This document shows, piece after piece, positions 1 through 6,994 of a stretch of DNA of 16,517 nucleotides (position 1 is the stretch's first letter; the number at the start of each line of letters is the position of its first letter). The stretch comes from Acidobacteriaceae bacterium (lineage in GTDB: Bacteria; Acidobacteriota; Terriglobia; Terriglobales; Acidobacteriaceae). The notes beneath the pieces are model-generated. The model had not been told where the DNA came from, made no database searches, and saw only the letters and a program-made list of their open reading frames with translations. The stretch is from NCBI GenBank assembly GCA_030049955.1, contig JASIJX010000151.1:1-16517 (forward strand). Reading direction: 5' to 3'. A program made the position numbers and the translations under genes.

Positions 1-236
1 CCCGAACTGGTTGAAACCAGCGGCCCCTCCGAGCACAAACCCATACACCCCACACCTTTCACCTTGCACTGGCCATTCGCTCCGCGGCTAGCCGCCTCCT
101 TTGCCAATGATTCTTTCACCGCATCGCTCCTGCAGGAAAGACATCCCGCTGCGACGCACACGTTTACGTGCTGCGCAAAGCTCAAGTGAGTCTCTCGTTC
201 TTTTTGCGCGATCCCGTCCAGTTCTTCAGGAGTCAT
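1..236 (-). CDS. hoxF: HoxF N-terminus, NAD-reducing diaphorase subunit of bidirectional [NiFe] hydrogenase (partial)
   Basis: The reading frame starts at the ATG whose complement is 234-236 and stays open to the left edge (78 codons seen). The visible part is the N-terminal thioredoxin-fold [2Fe-2S] domain of HoxF-type flavoproteins: C27-x4-C32 in NVCVAAGC and C64-x3-C68 in GCMGLC, followed by SEGPLV, the arrangement known from cyanobacterial HoxF. Two further cysteines (C35, C57) lie nearby. The full family protein goes on with FMN/NADH-binding and 4Fe-4S regions, which are outside the window. In the complex, HoxF oxidises or reduces NAD(P)H and passes electrons through HoxE/HoxU to the HoxYH hydrogenase in the cytoplasm. 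The start overlaps the hoxE stop by 11 bases, so the two are probably translationally coupled. NuoF of complex I is the main alternative, but this N-terminal ferredoxin domain and the adjacent HoxE favour HoxF. Confidence 0.85.
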   Translation of the reverse strand, partial: MTPEELDGIAQKERETHLSFAQHVNVCVAAGCLSCRSDAVKESLAKEAASRGANGQCKVKGVGCMGLCSEGPLVSTSS

Positions 237-732
237 ATCGTGCCCATTTTTCCAGATGTGTGCGCAGTGATGTCGCGTCTACTTTGCCCGCAACCTCCTG
301 GTCATACACCACTGCGGGCGCCAGTCCGCACGACCCAAGACAACGTGCAGTTAGCAGCGACACTTCACCATCGGCCGTTGTCTCGCCGGGAGCGATGCTC
401 AACGTCTGCCGGATCGTGTCCAGTAAATGCTGCGAGCCCTTGATGTAACACGCGGTGCCCAGGCAGACGACGCAGGTATGTTTTCCGCCAGGCTTTAAAG
501 TGAAAAAGTGATAGAAGGTCGCAACGCCATATGTTCGGCTCAACGGAACGCGGAGCGACAACGCTACATACCGAAGAGCCTCTTCGTCCAAGAAGCCAAA
601 CGCCTCCTGGACCGTGTGCAGCGTCTCAATCAGACCGCGTGCATTTCCATCCGACTTGCGCACGGTGGCGTCTACGAGCTTCCAGCGCTTGTCCGCGCTT
701 GGTAGTGCGGGTTTTGACCCATAGGTAGACAT
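226..732 (-). CDS. hoxE: HoxE, [2Fe-2S] subunit of the bidirectional hydrogenase diaphorase
   Basis: This 168-residue protein has the HoxE/NuoE 24-kDa layout: a helical N-terminus (about 15-70, with LSRTYGVATFYHFF at 64-77), then a thioredoxin-like [2Fe-2S] domain. The ligands are C90-x4-C95 (in VCLGTACYIKG) and C131-x3-C135 (in RCLGSCGLAPAVV); C87 is an extra cysteine. The phrasing around TACYIKGS and GETTADGEVSLLTARCLG closely resembles cyanobacterial HoxE rather than complex I NuoE, and the next gene has the HoxF N-terminal cluster. HoxE is thought to bridge electrons between the diaphorase and other partners. The start is supported by AGGAGG (complement of 738-743) 5 bases upstream of ATG. 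A TTGACA hexamer lies on the minus strand at 769-774, but I see no convincing -10. It is the first gene of the operon and divergent from the universal stress gene. Confidence 0.9.
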   Translation of the reverse strand: MSTYGSKPALPSADKRWKLVDATVRKSDGNARGLIETLHTVQEAFGFLDEEALRYVALSLRVPLSRTYGVATFYHFFTLKPGGKHTCVVCLGTACYIKGSQHLLDTIRQTLSIAPGETTADGEVSLLTARCLGSCGLAPAVVYDQEVAGKVDATSLRTHLEKWARYDS

Positions 733-809
733 AATCGCCTCCTACCTAATGGACCGATCCAATGGTGCTGTCAATCCTACCTCAGGATCGAGGGTGAATC
801 AAACAGTAA

Positions 810-827
810 CGGCAGTCACAATTGCCG
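810..827. promoter_or_regulatory. Inverted repeat in the hoxE/usp divergent spacer
   Basis: CGGCA (810-814) and TGCCG (823-827) form perfect arms around an 8-base centre. It lies between the divergent starts of hoxE and the universal stress gene, where operators are expected. The arms are short, so chance is possible. Confidence 0.25.
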
Positions 828-878
828 GCAGCAAATCGGCTCACGCGATGTATCGTCTGCTCGTTTGCTGGAATGCGA

Positions 879-894
879 TGTGATCCGCGTCACG
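879..894. promoter_or_regulatory. Candidate CRP/FNR-family binding site
   Basis: TGTGA (879-883), six bases, then TCACG (890-894) matches the CRP-type consensus TGTGA-N6-TCACA at 9 of 10 half-site positions. It is 74 bases upstream of the universal stress gene start and about 150 bases upstream of hoxE, so one bound regulator could act on both. The match is seen in the sequence; the regulator is inferred. Confidence 0.45.
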
Positions 895-967
895 CAGTCG
901 GGTGCGTACATGTACATCTTGGTGAACTGGCGAGTGTCAGACTTCAATCAACAGGAGGGCGAGCGCG

Positions 968-1867
968 ATGGAGGCTTCAGGTAGCGCGCAACTTATCTAT
1001 TCGAAGACGATTCTCGTCGCCACGAACCTCAGCGATCTTCATCGCCTGATGCCATTCGCGCTGCAAATGGCCGGCGAAACCGGCGCAAGGCTGCAACTTC
1101 TGCACGTCCTGCCCATCACCGCCGAGATTGCCGCAGACGCAACCGGAATGCCTTACTACGATCGTGAAGGAGCGTTCTCTGCAGCAAAAAACATGCTGGA
1201 ACCATGGTGCGAGCGTGCTCGCAAGCTGGGCCTACAATGCTCGGTGATCATTCGCGAAAAGACGCCTGTGGCGTGGGAGATCTTCGCTATGGCGCGTCGA
1301 ATCCATCCAGATCGTCTTATTCTTGGCACTCGGAGCCTGGGCAAGCTTGGCAGACTGCTTCTGGGCTCCGTCGCAGAGCAAGTGCTGCGTTCGGTCGACC
1401 TGCCGGTCTTTACCGTAGGTCCCGAAGCTCATCTCGCGCAGGAGAGCGGCAACAGGCAAGCGTCGGTCCTGTTCGCAACCACTCTGAGAATGAGCTGTCA
1501 GGCCAACGCGGCACTTGCCTGCCAACTGGCAGCCAGCTACAAAGCTAAACTAGTCATTCTCCACGTGCAGCCTGCCAACTCTGAGAATGGTCGAGACGGC
1601 TCGCATACCCCATACTCGACTATCGTGGACGAGTTGCAGTTACTAGCCCGCAAGATGGCCGTCGACTCGTGCAAGGACGTGGATATCAAGGTGGCGCATG
1701 GCAACCCGGCAGTTGAAATTCTGACAGAAGCCACAGCCAGCCAAGCAAAGCTCATCGTGATGGGCGCTACGGACTATTCGACGTTCGACAGCATCACACG
1801 TGATCGTACGATCTGCCAGGTCCTGGCCCACGCGCAGTGTCCCGTAGTCAGTTTGCACGGTGCTTGA
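968..1867 (+). CDS. Tandem universal stress protein (two UspA domains)
   Basis: This 299-residue cytosolic protein has two UspA folds, about residues 12-151 and 165-298. Domain 1 carries the ATP-binding signature of the nucleotide-binding Usp class: G120 then G133-S134 in the order G-x12-GS, followed by VAEQVLRSVDLPVFTV. The second glycine of the usual G-x2-G is Ser123. Domain 2 ends with VMGATDYSTFDS and CPVVSL but lacks the GS element, so it probably does not bind ATP. Tandem Usp proteins are known to support survival under starvation, hypoxia or oxidative stress. The start is supported by AGGAGG at 953-958, 9 bases before ATG. It is divergent from hoxE and may share the CRP/FNR-like site at 879-894. 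The following 232 bases (1868-2099) contain no gene I can support. Confidence 0.88.
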   Translation: MEASGSAQLIYSKTILVATNLSDLHRLMPFALQMAGETGARLQLLHVLPITAEIAADATGMPYYDREGAFSAAKNMLEPWCERARKLGLQCSVIIREKTPVAWEIFAMARRIHPDRLILGTRSLGKLGRLLLGSVAEQVLRSVDLPVFTVGPEAHLAQESGNRQASVLFATTLRMSCQANAALACQLAASYKAKLVILHVQPANSENGRDGSHTPYSTIVDELQLLARKMAVDSCKDVDIKVAHGNPAVEILTEATASQAKLIVMGATDYSTFDSITRDRTICQVLAHAQCPVVSLHGA

Positions 1868-2020
1868 CAGTTGGCCATTTGATTCTCCTGGATGAGGCAT
1901 CACGTGCCAGCGGCCAGTTTAATAACGCAGGGACTCAATGGGTCACGCACGGGCTCACCGCAGTATCCGCAGTAATGCTGTTTCTGCCACATGCCACTGC
2001 CAGCTCTCAAATTGTCATCG

Positions 2021-2036
2021 TCACGTGTTATCGTGA
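2021..2036. repeat. Short inverted repeat in the usp to DHFR-like spacer
   Basis: TCACG (2021-2025) and CGTGA (2032-2036) are perfect arms around six bases, 64 bases before the next start. A second small hairpin (CGAGC/GCTCG) follows near 2056-2072. Neither has a T-run, so they are not typical terminators; an operator is possible but unsupported. Confidence 0.2.
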
Positions 2037-2099
2037 GTCGATCCTAGCCCTGAGGCGAGCTACCTTGCTCGTCTACCCCATCGGCGCTACTCTTGCGGA

Positions 2100-2657
<558 letters not shown>

Positions 2658-2790
2658 CCATTGGGCGTGCTAGTTCGAGTCGGCCGTATCATCGAGCAGC
2701 TCGGGCAGAGCCAGTAGAAATATTCCGATCCAACCCGCCGCATCTGCAGTAATTTCAGGATTCATGCAGGCTCCGGTAGTCTATTGATCA

Positions 2791-3126
2791 GTGCCATTCT
2801 TACGCCCTGTCGTTCGAGGAGTCGATCTGGACGCGCATACGCGCTGCGTTCACTATCGAACCGAACTCGACATTATTGCGATCAAGATGAAGTGTTGCGG
2901 CGTCTATTACTCCTGCAAGGAATGTCACGAAGCATTGGCTGGTCATTCGATCGAGCTATGGCCGCAAGTAGAATGGAATCAACCCGCAGTATTGTGCGGC
3001 GTGTGTGGATATGAAATGAGCATCGAGCAGTACATGGCCAGCGGCGATAGATGCCCGGATTGTGGGGCTGCATTTAATCCCGGCTGCAGCAAACATTATC
3101 GTTTTTATTTCGCTGGCGCTGTCTGA
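2791..3126 (+). CDS. CHY-type zinc finger protein
   Basis: This 111-residue protein matches the zf-CHY family. Putative zinc ligands are in the family order: C19-x-H21-Y22 (RCVHY), C35/C36, C42-x2-C45-H46 (CKECH), H52, C69-x2-C72 (CGVC), C88-x2-C91 (CPDC), then C99 and H102 (CSKH). The N-terminal VRGVDLD and the C-terminal HYRFYF are also typical. Bacterial members are small, cytosolic and of unknown role; the yeast relative Hot13 acts in mitochondrial zinc and thiol handling. The start is GTG at 2791, because an in-frame TGA at 2785-2787 excludes anything longer. No strong Shine-Dalgarno is visible. It is 133 bases downstream of the DHFR-like gene and convergent with the GAF gene, from which it is 27 bases away. 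Confidence 0.85.
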   Translation: MPFLRPVVRGVDLDAHTRCVHYRTELDIIAIKMKCCGVYYSCKECHEALAGHSIELWPQVEWNQPAVLCGVCGYEMSIEQYMASGDRCPDCGAAFNPGCSKHYRFYFAGAV

Positions 3127-3153
3127 GCCGCAGTCGATTCAGCCCGATCGCGA

Positions 3154-3633
3154 TTAGCCCAGCATCTCTTCAAGAAACCGGCCACAAATCGCCGCGCATT
3201 CTTCGAGAAAGGTGCGGTCTTCGGGGCCAAATGCGTTGAGCGAATGGCTGTCGATGTCGATTTCTCCAACAATTCTTCCGCGCACGCGCATGGGAACGAC
3301 GATCTCCGACTTGGTTTCGAGCGAACAGGCGAGGTACCGTGGGTCCGCAGATACATCCTTCACAATCACGGTTTCGCCTTGCACGACCGCCGCTCCGCAG
3401 ATACCTTCTGTGACTGAAATGCGAACATGCTCGGTCGGGGCGCCGTAATACGGCCCAAGGACTAGAACATTCTGGTCGACGGGGTCCAACATGTAGAACC
3501 CCACCCAGTGGTAATAGGGCAGCCGCTGGGCGATCCTGTTGACGCAGAACTCCTGAAGCGAAATGAAGTTTTTGGCCGTCTCGGCGGTGCGACGGATTTC
3601 CAAGACGATTTCGTCAAAGAGTGGGTTTGCCAT
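3154..3633 (-). CDS. msrC: GAF-domain protein of the free methionine-(R)-sulfoxide reductase type
   Basis: This 159-residue protein is a single GAF domain with the fRMsr signature: WVGFYMLD (43-50), VTEGICGAAV (74-83), then the catalytic-type Cys103 in LACSLETKSEIVVPM and GEIDIDS (123-129). Compared with E. coli fRMsr (Cys84, Cys94, Cys118), the spacings are exact: C79 equals Cys94 and C103 equals Cys118 (24 apart), but the Cys84 position, 10 residues before C79, is His69. The enzyme reduces free methionine-R-sulfoxide in the cytosol with thioredoxin. No signal peptide is seen. It starts 23 bases after the msrB stop and is the third gene of the redoxin-msrB operon, which supports a methionine-sulfoxide role. 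A ligand-sensing GAF protein is the alternative. The Shine-Dalgarno is weak. The symbol is by family only. Confidence 0.78.
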   Translation of the reverse strand: MANPLFDEIVLEIRRTAETAKNFISLQEFCVNRIAQRLPYYHWVGFYMLDPVDQNVLVLGPYYGAPTEHVRISVTEGICGAAVVQGETVIVKDVSADPRYLACSLETKSEIVVPMRVRGRIVGEIDIDSHSLNAFGPEDRTFLEECAAICGRFLEEMLG

Positions 3634-3656
3634 TCCGCTATTTTCAGTTACCCGAA

Positions 3657-4247
3657 TCAGGTGAATTTGATGAAGCGAAGGGCCACTGAATTCATGCAGT
3701 AGCGGAGGCCGGTCGGCCTTGGGCCATCATCGAAGACGTGGCCGAGATGCGCGTCGCAGAGCCGGCACGAGACCGCAGTCCGAATCATATTGAGAGAAAA
3801 GTCTGTACTCTCGCGGACATTTTCCTTCGCAATTGGCTGCCAGAAGCTGGGCCATCCCGTACCTGATTCAAATTTCGTATCGGAGCTAAAGAGAGCTGTT
3901 CCGCAACAGACGCAGCGGTAAAGGCCTTTGTCGTGATTATTCCAATACTCGCCGGAAAAGGGGCGTTCTGTGCCTGCGCGCCGCGTCACTTCGAACGAGG
4001 CAGGGGATAACTGCTGCTTCCATTCCGCGTCGGTTTTGACAATGGGAGGTAAAGTTTCGATATCTCCGCGCTGCCCCGTATCAGCGAACTCCACGATCTT
4101 GACTTCTTTTGGAGTGTTGCTTTTGGCCTTGACCGCCCCAATTCCATTGCGAAGCTCGAATGCGATCCCCGCAATCGCTGCACCGCCTGCGATGACCAAA
4201 GCTCGACGAGTCATTCCGCTGGCATCGCTGTCCGATTTCTGATCCAT
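3657..4247 (-). CDS. msrB: Tat-exported methionine sulfoxide reductase B
   Basis: The 196-residue product has a twin-arginine signal ([18 protein letters not shown], residues 13-30) followed by the MsrB fold. Zinc ligands are C112-x2-C115 (CVCC) and C161-x2-C164 (CRLC). The active-site region [21 protein letters not shown] contains the catalytic Cys184. At the usual resolving-cysteine position (SGCGWPSF in many MsrBs) this protein has Thr130. MsrB reduces methionine-R-sulfoxide in proteins; the signal places it in the periplasm. An in-frame GTG at 4268 would add seven residues, but ATG at 4247 has GGGAGG 5 bases upstream and puts the twin arginines nearer the N-terminus, so I chose it. It begins 21 bases after the redoxin stop, in one operon with it and the downstream GAF protein. 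A linker of about 40 residues follows the signal. Confidence 0.92.
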   Translation of the reverse strand: MDQKSDSDASGMTRRALVIAGGAAIAGIAFELRNGIGAVKAKSNTPKEVKIVEFADTGQRGDIETLPPIVKTDAEWKQQLSPASFEVTRRAGTERPFSGEYWNNHDKGLYRCVCCGTALFSSDTKFESGTGWPSFWQPIAKENVRESTDFSLNMIRTAVSCRLCDAHLGHVFDDGPRPTGLRYCMNSVALRFIKFT

Positions 4248-4268
4248 GATCCCCTCCCAATGATTCAC

Positions 4269-5354
4269 TCATCCGAAGGTAAAGGAAAAAGCCTGTACTC
4301 CGGGACTCTCAAATTCAATTGCGAAGATGCGATCGGTGACGGCTCCCTTCTGCCTCACCAATTGATACAGACGATAGCCCGTTACGACGCCGTTGCCCTC
4401 TGCATCCGTATCCACGCCATGATTTTCGCCCGGCGCCTGACCGTCAATGGTCACTCGGAAGCGAACCGGCTTACCGTCGGTCGTCGGACCGAGTACAAGG
4501 TGCAGGTCGCGGGCGTGAAAATGATACACGATCTTTCCACCAGCCGATTTGAGTTCTGCGATCTGCTGGTGATCGACCCAATCGCCTGCAAGTCCCCATT
4601 GATTCAGCCTGGGTTGGGACGGCGCAGTATAGAGTTTCTCCCGGTTCTCCTTGATTCCACCCGGCGATGCGAAGTGTTCTGCCCGTGCATAGCCTATATA
4701 GGTTTCTGGAGAGCGTACGTCGTTCGAATCGGCTGCGGCCTCAACGCCTTCCCCGCGAACGCTGACGGCGGTCGCCGGCATCGGCTTCGCGTTCGCCTCC
4801 TTCAGGAGCTGCTGAATCCAGCGCTCAGACTGGTCGTAGTTTCCCTCGCCGAAGTGCTCGAAACGTACCCTACCCTTCGCATCGATGAAATAATGGGCCG
4901 GCCAGTACTCATTGTGAAACGCATCCCAGATCGCATGGTTGCTGTCAAGCGCTACAGGATATGTAATTCCAAACTTCTGGACAGCTTTTTGCACGTTGGG
5001 CAGCTCTTTCTCAAAGTCGAACTCCGGTGTGTGCACTCCGATGACAACCAGCCCGCTGTCCTTATACTTGTTAGCCCAGGCTCGTATGTAGGGCAAGGAG
5101 CGCAAACAGTTGATGCACGAATAAGTCCAGAAATCGACAAGAACAACCTTGCCTTTGAGTTCTTTCGTGGTCAGGGGTTTTGAATTGATCCACCCCGTTG
5201 CGCCGGATAGACCGTACAAGGGTGAACTGCCGACAATGCTGGGGGGTTCCTGGGCTACCGCTATTGTTCGATCGGCGAGCACGCTCCAGCATGCCGCCGC
5301 AACGAGCGCCACCGCAATCAACGTACGTCTCGACTGTCCGCGACCGATTTCCAT
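4269..5354 (-). CDS. Exported TlpA/DipZ-like redoxin with C-terminal DipZ-type domain
   Basis: This 361-residue protein begins with a signal sequence (SRRTLIAVALVAAACWSVLA, about 8-27, twin-arginine or Sec). A thioredoxin-fold domain (about 45-190) follows, with the redox motif C80-I-N-C83 in the DipZ-characteristic WTYSCINC and the cis-proline loop at P152 (EYWPAHYFIDAKG). The last ~140 residues (about 220-361) match the DipZ C-terminal domain (Thioredoxin_10 type, beta-rich, ending in FSFTFG). Unlike DipZ, there is no CcdA-like membrane domain, so electrons must come from another membrane protein. It is the first gene of the operon with Tat-exported MsrB and is the obvious candidate to recycle it. 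The start ATG has GGGGGA 11 bases upstream. The promoter region contains the inverted repeat at 5375-5394. Confidence 0.85.
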   Translation of the reverse strand: MEIGRGQSRRTLIAVALVAAACWSVLADRTIAVAQEPPSIVGSSPLYGLSGATGWINSKPLTTKELKGKVVLVDFWTYSCINCLRSLPYIRAWANKYKDSGLVVIGVHTPEFDFEKELPNVQKAVQKFGITYPVALDSNHAIWDAFHNEYWPAHYFIDAKGRVRFEHFGEGNYDQSERWIQQLLKEANAKPMPATAVSVRGEGVEAAADSNDVRSPETYIGYARAEHFASPGGIKENREKLYTAPSQPRLNQWGLAGDWVDHQQIAELKSAGGKIVYHFHARDLHLVLGPTTDGKPVRFRVTIDGQAPGENHGVDTDAEGNGVVTGYRLYQLVRQKGAVTDRIFAIEFESPGVQAFSFTFG

Positions 5355-5374
5355 GTTCGCTTAAATCCCCCATG

Positions 5375-5394
5375 CACCACTATAAATAGTGGTG
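5375..5394. promoter_or_regulatory. Perfect inverted repeat, candidate operator of the redoxin-msrB operon and M24 gene
   Basis: CACCACTA (5375-5382) and TAGTGGTG (5387-5394) are perfect 8-base arms around TAAA. It lies 20-40 bases upstream of the redoxin start and just before the divergent M24 peptidase start, the classic place for a shared operator. TATAAA at 5381-5386 inside it could be a -10 element for the plus strand. A hairpin is also possible if transcribed. The bound regulator is unknown. Confidence 0.55.
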
Positions 5395-5406
5395 AGGTGT
5401 AATCCC

Positions 5407-6117
5407 TTGCCAGACGCCCTTTCTGTGAACGCTTTCGAAGAGCACCGCGTTACAGAACTCCGCATTGCTCAAAGTAAAGCTGAGCGGCTGTTCCGCGAAG
5501 TTGAAGAACGCGGCTTAATTCGTCCCGGCATCAGCGAGAGCCAGTTGAATGAAGACATCTATGAACTTGCCAAAGAGATGTACGGAATCACGACGTACTG
5601 GCACAAACGCATCGTGCGCGCAGGCAGGAATACGCTGGCGCCCTATGCGGAGAATCCAACCGACCTGATGGTCGGTGAAGACGACATTATTTTTCTTGAT
5701 CTCGGGCCGGTTTTTGAAGACTGGGAAGCCGATTTCGGGCGGACATTCGTCATCGGCTCCGACCCGCGCAAGCTTAAATTACGGGATGACGTCTGCACGG
5801 CATTTGCGGAGGGAAAGCGATATTTCCACCAAACTCCCGATATCACTGCGAGCCAGTTATTTGCTCATGCGGTATCTCTTGCGCACAAATTTGGTTGGGA
5901 GTTCGGCGGGCCGATTGCCGGCCACCTGATCGGACAGTTCCCGCACGAAAAAATCGCCGGCGACAAAGTGACTCTTTACATTCACCCTCAAAGCCATTTG
6001 CCGATGCGCTCGCTCAACGAGAACGGTCAGAAGCGTCATTGGATTCTGGAAATCCACTTCGTCGACGTTGAATATCAGATCGGTGGCTTTTTCGAAGAAT
6101 TGCTCACAGTGATTTGA
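5407..6117 (+). CDS. M24 family metallopeptidase (Xaa-Pro aminopeptidase-like)
   Basis: This single-domain pita-bread peptidase has all five metal ligands of family M24: D98 (FLDLG), D109 (ADFGRTF), H173 (AGHLIG), E215 (ILEIHF) and E231 (FEELLTV), numbered from the TTG start. H66 in YWHKRIVRAG is the upstream conserved histidine. The family cleaves N-terminal residues, often before proline, in the cytosol; no signal peptide is present. At 236 residues it lacks the N-terminal creatinase-like domain of larger aminopeptidase P. Start choice: in-frame GTGs at 5389 and 5392 lie inside the inverted repeat and lack a Shine-Dalgarno, GTG at 5425 also lacks one, and TTG at 5407 has AGGTG 7 bases upstream. 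It is divergent from the redoxin-msrB operon, with which it may share the operator. The substrate is unknown. Confidence 0.85.
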   Translation: MPDALSVNAFEEHRVTELRIAQSKAERLFREVEERGLIRPGISESQLNEDIYELAKEMYGITTYWHKRIVRAGRNTLAPYAENPTDLMVGEDDIIFLDLGPVFEDWEADFGRTFVIGSDPRKLKLRDDVCTAFAEGKRYFHQTPDITASQLFAHAVSLAHKFGWEFGGPIAGHLIGQFPHEKIAGDKVTLYIHPQSHLPMRSLNENGQKRHWILEIHFVDVEYQIGGFFEELLTVI

Positions 6118-6135
6118 GCGGCGCATACAAGTGGG

Positions 6136-6159
6136 AAGCTGCACCATCGATGGCAGCTT
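6136..6159. terminator. Hairpin downstream of the M24 gene (no T-run)
   Basis: AAGCTGC (6136-6142) and GCAGCTT (6153-6159) pair perfectly, and the centre holds the self-complementary CATCGATG. It starts 18 bases after the M24 stop. No T-tract follows, so it is a weak terminator candidate or an mRNA-end stabilising hairpin. I see nothing else in the rest of the 6118-6339 spacer. Confidence 0.35.
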
Positions 6160-6339
6160 GATCCTCCGGAAAGGAAGGGTTCAATGGCAAACAGCTTTGC
6201 GCCGGCATTCTGATTCAGGCGCAAGATCCGCCGCGTGCAGCTCGTCTCCCCGGGAAAACCCCAATACACCACGAGCCCTCTTGAGTAGTATTCTCTGGTC
6301 CTGCACTTGGGCTATTGAAGCCCTCAAAAGGAGGCGACC

Positions 6340-6762
6340 ATGGCTCCGCAAGGCATCAGGGTGCTCATTGTGGATGATGAGCGGACTCTTGCCGACACCC
6401 TGGCACTGATTGTGACTCGGGGCGGGTACGAATCGATGGCTGTCTACAACGGCAGGGAAGCCGTCGAGGCAGCCATACTCTTTAAGCCTCACGCTGTTAT
6501 ATCCGACGTGATGATGCCGGGGATGAATGGCATAGAGCTTGCGCGCTATTTTGCTGAGAATTATTCCGGCTGCCGGGTGCTCCTGCTAACGGGGCATGAC
6601 AGCGCCGCTAAACTGGTTGAAGCGTCCCTGTCCTGCGGATACGTCGTGAATGTCCTTACCAAACCAGTCATGCCGCAAACGATCCTGGCTTTTGTTGCCA
6701 GTTGCGCCGACGCTTTGGCCAAGCGGAAGGATTCTGAAGGCAGTTACGCCGGCAACGTTTGA
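6340..6762 (+). CDS. Stand-alone response regulator receiver domain protein
   Basis: This 140-residue protein is a CheY-like receiver with no output domain. The acidic pair is D12-D13 (IVDDE), the phosphoacceptor D56 (VISDVMMPGMNG), the switch threonine T84 (LLLTGHD) and the conserved K108 (LTKPV). Such single-domain regulators pass phosphate in relays or act by protein contact. No histidine kinase is in the window. The start has AGGAGG at 6329-6334, 5 bases before ATG. It converges with the pilus operon, and because stand-alone receivers often steer pilus motility, a link is possible but rests on position only. The C-terminal codons are also part of a terminator hairpin (6726-6786). Confidence 0.9.
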   Translation: MAPQGIRVLIVDDERTLADTLALIVTRGGYESMAVYNGREAVEAAILFKPHAVISDVMMPGMNGIELARYFAENYSGCRVLLLTGHDSAAKLVEASLSCGYVVNVLTKPVMPQTILAFVASCADALAKRKDSEGSYAGNV

Positions 6763-6786
6763 CTGCGGAATCCTTCTCGGTTTTTT
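6726..6786 (+). terminator. Rho-independent terminator overlapping the response regulator stop codon
   Basis: GAAGGATTC (6726-6734) pairs with GAATCCTTC (6768-6776), and inside it GCAGT (6740-6744) pairs with ACTGC (6762-6766). Six T residues follow at 6781-6786, four bases past the stem. The left half of the hairpin lies within the last 12 codons of the response regulator, and the stop (6760-6762) is in the loop/right arm. Confidence 0.7.
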
Positions 6787-6815
6787 CGAGATTGCCGCGG
6801 CCGGTGCGAAAGCCC

Positions 6816-6855
6816 GCAAGAAAGGCAGGAGCGGATTCTCTGCTCCTGCCCTTGC
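6816..6855. terminator. Strong hairpin between convergent response regulator and pilus operon
   Basis: GGCAGGAGC (6824-6832) and GCTCCTGCC (6842-6850) pair perfectly around nine bases. GCAAG (6816-6820) and CTTGC (6851-6855) extend the stem beyond an AAA bulge. Read on the minus strand, TTTCTT follows the inner stem, so it may end the pilus transcript. The T-run is short. Confidence 0.5.
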
Positions 6856-6994
6856 AAAAATGCCTCAGTTTTTCCATTCGAGAAACCGAGTTACTGCTTC
6901 TCAAAAATCACCGGCTCCGCGCCAAGCGTGACGGATCCCGGCGAATAAGGAATCGGAGTTGGACGGCGGCGAATAGCTCGTGGCCTGCAGCAAC

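Noticed and set aside
226..732. NuoE of respiratory complex I
   Set aside because: The sequence around the iron-sulfur ligands and the adjacent HoxF-type N-terminal ferredoxin domain fit HoxE better.
906..915. GTACATGTAC palindrome as an operator
   Set aside because: A 10-base palindrome is expected by chance at this length scale and has no extended symmetry.
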